A DNA stretch of 38,450 nt, from assembly GCA_947623665.1 (NCBI GenBank), contig CANQHJ010000005.1, positions 1 to 38,450 on the forward strand. The letters run 5' to 3'. This document shows, one piece after another, positions 33,827-38,450 of this stretch. A model generated the notes under the pieces. The model saw only the letters and a program-made list of their open reading frames with translations. It was not told the DNA's origin and searched no databases. The DNA comes from an uncultured Bacilli bacterium (lineage in GTDB: Bacteria; Bacillota_I; Bacilli_A; RF39; UBA660). The position numbers and the translations under genes were made by a program. The number at the start of each line of letters is the position of its first letter. Position 1 is the first letter of the stretch.

Positions 33827-33901
33827 TTATTTAAATAACAGAAAAATAAGTAAAAGGATAATAATGATTAAAGAAGATATTAAAAAGTCTTTTTTAGTCA
33901 T
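33827..33901 (-). CDS. 24-aa hydrophobic peptide, candidate type I toxin
   Basis: The frame encodes M-T-K-K-D followed by an uninterrupted hydrophobic stretch of 18 residues (F-L-I-S-S, then Ile/Leu/Phe only) and a terminal Lys: one TM helix with a positive N-terminus. An AAAGGAG site (33914-33920) lies 12 nt before the ATG at 33901; an in-frame ATG at 33913 abuts the site and would add M-D-L-K. A promoter lies upstream on the same strand (33962-33991). The size, composition, opposing antisense RNA and 5'/3' self-complementarity are those of type I toxins. It resembles no named toxin that I can identify. Confidence 0.55.
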   Translation of the reverse strand: MTKKDFLISSLIIIILLLIFLLFK

Positions 33902-33961
33902 TTTTAAATCCATCTCCTTTAAAGAGGTAAGCACTCAACTGTTAAAATATTCCCTAACACA

Positions 33962-33991
33962 ATTATACAATAAGTAAACATACTTAAGCAA
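33962..33991 (-). promoter_or_regulatory. Predicted promoter of the hydrophobic peptide gene
   Basis: Minus strand TTGCTT (33986-33991), 18-bp spacer, exact TATAAT (33962-33967). The start site would be near 33955, exactly at the end of the right inverted-repeat arm. Weaker than the small RNA promoters. Confidence 0.5.
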
Positions 33992-34070
33992 CAAAATAAT
34001 TAACATCTTGTTAATAAAAATCTTTTATGTTATAATGTATCTATCAAGGAAACTTGAATACAATAAAAAA
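33984..34070 (+). repeat. Direct repeat copy 2: sRNA promoter and 5' segment
   Basis: About 87 bp, near-identical to 33642-33730, with most differences upstream of the -35 and in the spacer. The transcribed part differs only in the hairpin loop and its closing pair. Confidence 0.9.
34000..34036 (+). promoter_or_regulatory. Strong promoter of small RNA 2, with inverted repeat over the -35
   Basis: TTGTTA (34008-34013), 17-bp spacer, TGT-TATAAT (34031-34036); TTAAC-N5-GTTAA at 34000-34014. It is back to back with the toxin promoter, so one bound regulator could affect both. Confidence 0.8.
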
Positions 34071-34115
34071 ATTAGAAAAAATGTTCTATAGAAAGAAGGC
34101 AATACTTCTTTTTTT
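34043..34115 (+). ncRNA. Small RNA 2
   Basis: About 73 nt. It starts with hairpin CAAG-GAAA-CTTG (34045-34056, GNRA tetraloop), then the A-rich stretch shared with small RNA 1. A short TAGAA/TTCTA hairpin follows and then the terminator AAAGAAG (34092-34098) with CTTCTTT (34105-34111) and a T run. No ORF. It lacks the part of small RNA 1 that is antisense to the toxin mRNA, so it may be a second antitoxin with a different target, a decayed copy, or an independent regulator. Confidence 0.65.
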
Positions 34116-34125
34116 ATTTATTTAA

Positions 34126-34134
34126 TGTTATAAT
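34126..34134 (+). promoter_or_regulatory. Extended -10 promoter of the ABC transporter operon
   Basis: TGT-TATAAT 20 nt before the ATG. The expected 5' UTR is only about 13 nt and consists mainly of the GAGGTGAG ribosome site. Confidence 0.6.
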
Positions 34135-34153
34135 CTATAAAGAGGTGAGAAGT

Positions 34154-34858
34154 ATGAATTTAATAGTTGAAAATTTAACTAAAAGTTATAAAGATAATGT
34201 AGTTTTAAAAGATGTTAACTTCACTTTTGAAGCAGGTAAAATATATGGATTAATAGGTAGAAATGGAGCAGGTAAAACAACTTTTTTTAACTCTATTAAT
34301 AAAGATATAAATATAGATAAAGGACAAATATTACTAGATGATAACTTTTCTCGTGATATTAATACAAATGATATTGGATACGTTATAAGTACTCCTAATG
34401 TACCAGAATTTTTAACTGCAAAAGAGTTTTTAACTTTCTTTTTAGAAATAAATAAAGATAAAATAAAAGATAAAAAAACAATAGATGAATACTTCTCTAT
34501 GGTAGATATAAAAAAAGAAGATCAAAACAAACTATTAAAAGAATACTCTCAAGGAATGAAAAATAAAATACAAATGCTTATAGAAATTATTTTAATGCCT
34601 AAAGTATTACTTTTAGATGAACCTCTTACTTCATTAGATGTAGTAGTACAAGATGAAATAAAAAAACTATTAAAAAGCATAAAAAAAGATCGTATTATTA
34701 TATTTTCAACTCATATATTAGAGATTGCAATGGATTTATGTGATGAAATAGTTATTATAAACAACAAAAAATTAGAAAAAGTAGAAAAGAAAGATTTAGA
34801 TACTAAAAAATATAAAGATAAGATTATTAGATGTTTAAAGGAAAACAAAAATGTTTAA
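34154..34858 (+). CDS. ABC transporter ATP-binding protein
   Basis: 234 aa ATPase. Walker A G-R-N-G-A-G-K-T-T (about 34-42), a Q-loop-like V-I-S-T-P, signature Y-S-Q-G-M-K-N-K (degenerate LSGGQ, as in ABC-2 exporters), Walker B V-L-L-L-D-E-P (about 153), D-loop S-L-D, and a switch His in F-S-T-H. The ATG at 34154 was chosen because the in-frame GTG at 34145 is part of the ribosome site. Overlaps the permease gene by 8 nt. Substrate unknown. Confidence 0.93.
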   Translation: MNLIVENLTKSYKDNVVLKDVNFTFEAGKIYGLIGRNGAGKTTFFNSINKDINIDKGQILLDDNFSRDINTNDIGYVISTPNVPEFLTAKEFLTFFLEINKDKIKDKKTIDEYFSMVDIKKEDQNKLLKEYSQGMKNKIQMLIEIILMPKVLLLDEPLTSLDVVVQDEIKKLLKSIKKDRIIIFSTHILEIAMDLCDEIVIINNKKLEKVEKKDLDTKKYKDKIIRCLKENKNV

Positions 34859-36419
34859 TACTATAAGTATATATAAAAAGTTTGAAAATACTTATAATAT
34901 AAATTCTTTTCTTTATAGATTATCTAAAACACCAATATTAAAAAAATTAATTCCAAAAAATATATATTCTCATACACCTAATAAAAAATTCTTTTCTATT
35001 TTTATTAATATTTATAGCTTTATAAGAAATTTACTTATAAAAATAATTTATTACTCTATAATTTATATTAGTATTTTATACCTTTTTAAAGAAAAACAAG
35101 AGAGTAGTTTTATTCATGTTTTAATAACATTAACTATTTTAGGTATATTTATAAATACTAGTTTATTTATACCAGGTAAAAAAAACTATTATTCAATTAA
35201 TTTACTTGGATTTGATGCCAAAATATATACATATAGTAGTATAATATCTAAATTTATATTTACATTTATTTTAAATATTATTTGTCTTATACCATTAAAA
35301 TATATAATAGGATATTCATATGTTTATGTCTTAATACTTTCATTATTCACAGCACTTTGTCGTATTTTGAGTGAAGTATTTGGACTCATTTATTATAAAT
35401 CTAAAGGTACTAGTTTAGTTAATAATGAAAAAGATTATTTTACTTTAGTAATAATATTAATATCTTGTACTTATGTACTTCCATATTTTAATATTACAAT
35501 GAATTTTAATATAGTAATTTCAATATTTATAATATCTATAATTTTAACACTTATTAGTATAGGCTATTTAAAAAAAATAAGTGATTATAAAATAATCTAT
35601 AAAAGAATGAGCACTAAATCTAGTATTGGACTTGATGATAGAAAACTATCTATGACATCAATTTATGAAGTTTCTAAAAAAGACTACAAAATAGATGATA
35701 AAAAACTAGAAGGTAAAAAAGGGTATGATTATTTTAATACTATATTCTTTTTAAGACATAAAAGAATACTTACAACATCAGCAAGAAATTATGCATTAAT
35801 ACTTTTAATATTATCAATACTAATAGGTACATATATATGTATACATCCTGAATATAAAACAATGGTATATAATATCATTAATAACAAATTTAGTTGGACA
35901 CTAATTATAATGTATTTTCTAAATAGAGGAGCAATAGTAACTGGAGCAATGTTTTATAATTGTGATAGAAGTATGTTGAAATACAATTTTTATAGAGAAG
36001 AGAACGCTATTATAAATAACTTTAAAACACGCGTTAAAACAGTAGTGAAAGTAAACTTAATCCCAGCATTTACTTTTTCACTAGGAATAATTTCAATATT
36101 ATTATTAACAGGAAAACAAATACCTATAATTACATATTTGATGATTTTTGTATCTATAATAATTATGAGTATATTATTTTCTATTCACTATCTAGTGATT
36201 TATTATTTACTCCAACCATATGATGAAGATATGTCCATGAAAAGTATGTCTTATAATGTTATAAGCTTTTTGACTTATTATATATGTTACTTATGTACAA
36301 CACATACATTTTCTATTATGAATTTTACTATGTTTGTAACAATATTATCTATTATATATATTTTAATATCTTTAATGCTTGTAAAGAAAAAAGCCCCATT
36401 TACTTTTCGTCTGAAGTAA
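34851..36419 (+). CDS. ABC transporter permease (ABC-2-like, polytopic)
   Basis: 522 aa with about a dozen hydrophobic segments, starting near residue 60. It has a cytosolic loop around residues 240-300 rich in Lys/Asp. There is no recognisable substrate domain. Translationally coupled to the ATPase gene (8-nt overlap, ATG inside its last codons). T-rich coding strand, as expected for a membrane protein. Its stop codon lies 17-19 nt inside the 3' end of the convergent sirtuin gene. Likely an exporter of a small molecule or peptide; this is an inference. Confidence 0.85.
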   Translation: MFNTISIYKKFENTYNINSFLYRLSKTPILKKLIPKNIYSHTPNKKFFSIFINIYSFIRNLLIKIIYYSIIYISILYLFKEKQESSFIHVLITLTILGIFINTSLFIPGKKNYYSINLLGFDAKIYTYSSIISKFIFTFILNIICLIPLKYIIGYSYVYVLILSLFTALCRILSEVFGLIYYKSKGTSLVNNEKDYFTLVIILISCTYVLPYFNITMNFNIVISIFIISIILTLISIGYLKKISDYKIIYKRMSTKSSIGLDDRKLSMTSIYEVSKKDYKIDDKKLEGKKGYDYFNTIFFLRHKRILTTSARNYALILLILSILIGTYICIHPEYKTMVYNIINNKFSWTLIIMYFLNRGAIVTGAMFYNCDRSMLKYNFYREENAIINNFKTRVKTVVKVNLIPAFTFSLGIISILLLTGKQIPIITYLMIFVSIIIMSILFSIHYLVIYYLLQPYDEDMSMKSMSYNVISFLTYYICYLCTTHTFSIMNFTMFVTILSIIYILISLMLVKKKAPFTFRLK

Positions 36420-36428
36420 ATAGAGCTT
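36391..36428. terminator. Bidirectional terminator in the overlapping 3' ends
   Basis: ATTTACTT (36398-36405) with AAGTAAAT (36414-36421), extended by AAGC/GCTT across a 3x3 internal loop, flanked by A and T runs. It lies inside the last codons of both convergent genes. Confidence 0.65.
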
Positions 36429-37143
36429 CTTTTATTTTTAAAAAAACATCTGCTAAATTATCATTGATTACAAGTTCTGCTTTTTCATCAAGAAAAGTAA
36501 TATCTTTATTAATTATAATTAAATGTTTACCTCTAAAAAATTTAATAAAACTAGCTGCAGGATAAACTACTAAACTAGTACCTCCAACTATTAAAACATC
36601 TGCATTACTAATTTTTTCAATAGCACTCTCCACAACTTTATCATCAAGACCTTCTTCATATAATACAACATCAGGTTTTATAACACCACCACAACTACAT
36701 CTAGGAATACCTTTAGACGAAAAGACGATACTATCATCATAAAACTTACCACACTTCATACAATGATTTCTCTTAACTGATCCATGTAACTCTAACACAT
36801 TCCTACTTAAAGCATCAGTATGAAAACCATCTATATTTTGGGTAATAATAGCTTTCAATTTACCACACTTTTCTAAATCAGTTAAAGTATAATGAACAAT
36901 ATTTGGCATGAATGAATTAGGATTCATCTTATCACGATAAAATTTATAAAATTCCTCTGTATTATTCATAAAAAAAGTATGACTTAATATTTCTTCTGGA
37001 GAATATTTATATTTTTCGTTATAAAGACCATCTTTACTTCTAAAGTCCTTAAGACCACTTTCAGTAGAAACTCCAGCGCCTCCAAAGAAAACAATATTAT
37101 TAGACTCTTTAATAATTTCTATTAATTTTTTTATTTTTTCCAT
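36400..37143 (-). CDS. Sir2-family NAD-dependent protein deacylase
   Basis: 247 aa, single-domain bacterial sirtuin (CobB/NpdA type). NAD-binding G-A-G-V-S-T-E-S-G-L-K-D-F-R-S (about 22-36), T-Q-N-I-D-G-F-H (near 101), catalytic His in L-E-L-H-G-S, structural zinc Cys as C-M-K-C and C-S-C, and G-G-T-S-L-V-V-Y-P. All key residues are present, so it should be active in removing acyl groups from Lys. Converges with the ABC permease gene and overlaps it by 20 nt. The ribosome site AAAGGAT lies about 11 nt upstream. Confidence 0.94.
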   Translation of the reverse strand: MEKIKKLIEIIKESNNIVFFGGAGVSTESGLKDFRSKDGLYNEKYKYSPEEILSHTFFMNNTEEFYKFYRDKMNPNSFMPNIVHYTLTDLEKCGKLKAIITQNIDGFHTDALSRNVLELHGSVKRNHCMKCGKFYDDSIVFSSKGIPRCSCGGVIKPDVVLYEEGLDDKVVESAIEKISNADVLIVGGTSLVVYPAASFIKFFRGKHLIIINKDITFLDEKAELVINDNLADVFLKIKEALFTSDEK

Positions 37144-37242
37144 AGGTAAGAATCCTTTCTAAATATATTTTTTATTCATATAATATTATAACATAATAAA
37201 AATAATACTAAAAAAGGAAATTAAGAGGTAAGGTAGTAAAAA

Positions 37243-37271
37243 TTGACATTATAATACGTTTATGATAAAAT
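37243..37271 (+). promoter_or_regulatory. Promoter of the secreted hydrolase gene
   Basis: TTGACA (37243-37248), 17-bp spacer, TAAAAT (37266-37271) preceded by TGA; about 40 nt of leader before the ATG. Confidence 0.75.
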
Positions 37272-37317
37272 AAATAGCATCAGTTTGGTTGAAAAAAACT
37301 GTTTTAGAGGTGAAATT

Positions 37318-38007
37318 ATGAAAAAGCCAAAACTCATAAGTATTGTCTTATCAATGCTTGGTGTGGGTATGATTGCAATTGCAATTATGGTTCAAAATAA
37401 TGTAGAATATTCAGAAGAAAAAGTTAAAACAAAAACTGAACAAGTTGATATAAAAAAGATTGCTACTGCATCTCGTAAAGAAAGAAAAGAAGAAAGTAAA
37501 AAAACAACAGTTATCTTACCTAGTGGTGAAGTAATTGTTGAAGAGAAAAAAGAAGAAGAGCCACCAGTAGAAGTACAACCTCAAAGAATAGAAGTATATG
37601 AAGGTATGACTATCGAAGAGCTAAGTGCTAAATTAGATAGAAACCTAGCTGACTTACTTGCAGGTAAAGGTAATTTAATTGCAACTAAATGTCTTGAAAA
37701 AGGAGTAGATCCTTATATGGCAGTTGCTATAATATTACTTGAGACTGGTTGTGGTCATGGAAGATGTAGCAGTCTAGTTAGAAGTTGTAATAATGTAGGT
37801 GGTCAAAAAGGATATCCTAGTTGTAGTGGACCTTGGAAAGGCTATCCAACACTTGATGAGGGTATTATAGGTTTCATCGATAATTTATATAATAACTATT
37901 ATGCTCGTGGTCTTATGACAGTTGAGACAATTGGACCAAGATATGCAGAGAGTAGTGCATGGCCTGCTAAAGTTAATAGTTATATAAATAGTATTAGAGC
38001 ATCTTAA
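37318..38007 (+). CDS. Secreted lysozyme-like/glucosaminidase peptidoglycan hydrolase
   Basis: 229 aa. N-terminal membrane anchor or signal (6-22), a Lys/Glu-rich stalk (25-85), then a hydrolase domain (about 90-228). The domain reads G-V-D-P-Y-M-A-V-A-I-I-L-L-E142-T-G-C-G-H-G, N-N-V-G-G, P-T-L-D-E-G-I-x-x-F-I-D-N-L, G-L-M-T-V-E-T-I-G-P-R-Y-A, and W-P-A-K-V-N-S-Y-I, matching lysozyme-fold muramidase/glucosaminidase domains of Firmicute autolysins, with E142 as candidate catalytic acid. Five Cys lie in the domain, unusual for a Firmicute secreted enzyme and probably paired. The ATG at 37318 has a GAGGTGAA site; the frame upstream to 37285 lacks one. Own promoter and terminator. Confidence 0.82.
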   Translation: MKKPKLISIVLSMLGVGMIAIAIMVQNNVEYSEEKVKTKTEQVDIKKIATASRKERKEESKKTTVILPSGEVIVEEKKEEEPPVEVQPQRIEVYEGMTIEELSAKLDRNLADLLAGKGNLIATKCLEKGVDPYMAVAIILLETGCGHGRCSSLVRSCNNVGGQKGYPSCSGPWKGYPTLDEGIIGFIDNLYNNYYARGLMTVETIGPRYAESSAWPAKVNSYINSIRAS

Positions 38008-38028
38008 AAATGTCTTAGGACATTTTTT
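38006..38028 (+). terminator. Intrinsic terminator after the hydrolase gene
   Basis: 9-bp perfect stem (38006-38014 with 38019-38027), TTAG loop, T6. Confidence 0.9.
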
Positions 38029-38088
38029 CTTATATATGTATATACTTGTAAATAGATGCATATAATGAAATATAAGGCATACAAATAT

Positions 38089-38117
38089 TTGACAAAATTA
38101 AGAAATTATGATATAAT
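38089..38117 (+). promoter_or_regulatory. Consensus promoter for the downstream structured RNA
   Basis: Exact TTGACA (38089-38094), exactly 17 bp, exact TATAAT (38112-38117) with an extended TGA. It is the best sigma-A match in the window and does not precede a protein gene. Confidence 0.88.
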
Positions 38118-38122
38118 TAACA

Positions 38123-38450
38123 ACGTAATTGATGGCACATTATTCTAGTCAATTACTTTATTATGAAGACGGGGATAAAATACCGTTAAAGAGCATATCT
38201 GTGAAACTTTTGGTGATTGCTTTATACGCCCAGTTTAGGGTGGTTGCTGAAAGGAAAAAGGATAATGGGCGCTCACAATGGCATGTGATAAACGACCCAT
38301 TAGCTATTGGAGACTTAAACTTGTTATAAGCCTATACGTGAAAACTGATGGACTTATGACGATTTGAGATTAAACCTACTATGTGGCGAAAGTTACGAGT
38401 AGTGTAGCTTGTCTTGAGTGAAGACTTTGGGATAGATGATCTGGTGCATT
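38123..38450 (+). ncRNA. Large structured noncoding RNA, 5' part (continues past window)
   Basis: At least 328 nt, visibly richer in G and C than the surroundings, with no credible ORF. Helices seen by eye: GTAATTGA/TCAATTAC (38125-38132, 38149-38156) opening the transcript; AGAGCA/TGCTTT (38190-38195, 38218-38223); CGCCCA/TGGGCG (38227-38232, 38266-38271), which competes with AATGGG/CCCATT (38264-38269, 38296-38301); TCACA/TGTGA (38273-38277, 38284-38288); GTTATAAG/CTTATGAC (38323-38330, 38353-38360); an 11-bp hairpin with one bulge and a GAAA tetraloop (38376-38402); and GTCTT/AAGAC (38411-38425). It is not tmRNA, 6S, SRP RNA, rRNA or RNase P RNA by any conserved motif I know. Candidates are the large ornate RNAs (ROOL, GOLLD, OLE-like) or a new class. 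Confidence 0.75.

Larger units (their letters stand above)
33730..33955. repeat. Imperfect inverted repeats flanking the micro-ORF
   Basis: The left arm (33730-33767, + strand) and right arm (33926-33955, read on the - strand) share AGGGAA, then TA-TT-AACA, then GTTGAGT[AG]CTTACC with one substitution in the last 14. An extra 7-8 nt is looped out of the left arm. In the minus-strand transcript the two arms lie at the 5' and 3' ends and can pair over about 30 nt, next to the ribosome site. They could also be terminal inverted repeats of a small mobile element, though no target duplication is seen. Confidence 0.75.

Noticed and set aside
33730-33955. MITE-like mobile element bounded by AGGGAA terminal repeats
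   Set aside because: No target-site duplication and the repeat ends coincide with RNA start and terminator signals, so RNA pairing explains them more simply. Genome-wide copies would change this view.
33864-33977. 37-codon plus-strand ORF with an AAAGGA site, opposite the hydrophobic peptide gene
   Set aside because: No promoter upstream after the small RNA 1 terminator, and the encoded peptide has no coherent features; the opposite-strand micro-ORF fits promoter, ribosome site and terminator better. Not fully excluded.
38129-38329. 66-codon plus-strand frame
   Set aside because: It lies within the structured RNA, has no ribosome site, and its sequence is explained by RNA helices.
38224-38450. 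Possible group II intron 5' end (CGCCCAG...AGGGTG resembles the start of Ll.LtrB-type introns)
   Set aside because: The required GTGYG 5' boundary is absent (the bases before it read TATAC), the segment is part of a longer transcript with its own consensus promoter 110 nt upstream, and no reverse-transcriptase ORF is visible within the window.
1-38450. Mycoplasma-type genetic code (TGA as Trp)
   Set aside because: Trp is encoded by TGG throughout and no gene requires TGA readthrough; the uraA leader ORF ends at TGA.
1-38450. CRISPR array, prophage, insertion sequence or tRNA genes
   Set aside because: No regularly spaced repeats, transposase or phage genes, or cloverleaf sequences were found by eye on either strand.

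Overview
The window is very AT-rich, gene-dense bacterial DNA from a low-GC Firmicute-type organism (Bacillota; Bacilli or a relative of the wall-bearing uncultured gut lineages near the Mollicutes). Evidence: a yqeG-yqeH-dnaG-rpoD-trmK block; complete cell-wall genes (murE, mraY, class B PBP with a PASTA domain, FtsW/RodA); a class B sortase; a sigma-K-like factor; Shine-Dalgarno sites of the AGGTGAT/AAGGAGG type; and promoters with exact or near TATAAT, often preceded by TGn. TGG encodes Trp and TGA is not read through in any gene, so the genetic code is the standard bacterial one. Species-level assignment is not possible from the sequence alone.

Layout. 1-1521: 3' end of a secreted repeat protein. 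1535-4144 (-): P-type Ca2+-ATPase. 4355-5229: small XRE regulator with a palindrome upstream, and a two-TM protein. 5298-6811: operon NUDIX / CYTH triphosphatase / RdgB-HAM1. 6877-12111: unknown 271-aa protein, class B PBP, GNAT-like protein, sortase B (-), MraY. 12227-19830: 1293-aa surface protein (NPCBM, papain/transglutaminase-like core, F5/8C), a second transglutaminase-like protein (-), FtsW/RodA (-), a kinase-fold protein (-), and a secreted protein ending in a bare VPNTG motif. 19897-22006: uracil uptake and salvage (uraA-upp) behind a leader peptide and attenuator. 22027-22929 (-): arginase-fold protein that has lost most metal ligands. 23022-26793: MurE, two single-TM proteins, a small unknown, a pro-sigma-K-like factor. 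26859-33595: polysaccharide deacetylase, then yqeG-yqeH-dnaG-rpoD-trmK and a small ORF. 33596-34140: two tandem small-RNA units and an opposing hydrophobic micro-ORF. 34154-37143: ABC exporter and convergent sirtuin. 37318-38007: secreted lysozyme-like/glucosaminidase protein. 38089-38450: consensus promoter driving a highly structured RNA that runs off the window.

How they fit together. Much of the window is envelope biology: lipid I synthesis (MraY), stem-peptide extension (MurE), septal or elongation synthase pair (SEDS plus class B PBP), wall modification (deacetylase, hydrolase, sortase) and surface proteins. The rest is pyrimidine salvage, NTP-pool cleaning and the replication/transcription block.

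The most unusual regions are: (a) 33642-34115, read as a probable type I toxin-antitoxin locus, in which a 24-aa membrane peptide gene faces a strongly promoted antisense RNA overlapping its 3' UTR, with inverted repeats that would let the two ends of the toxin mRNA pair; (b) 19897-20040, a leader peptide, U-rich tract and terminator before uraA, laid out like the E. coli pyrBI UTP-sensing attenuator; (c) the structured RNA at 38123 onward; (d) the metal-ligand-depleted arginase homologue.
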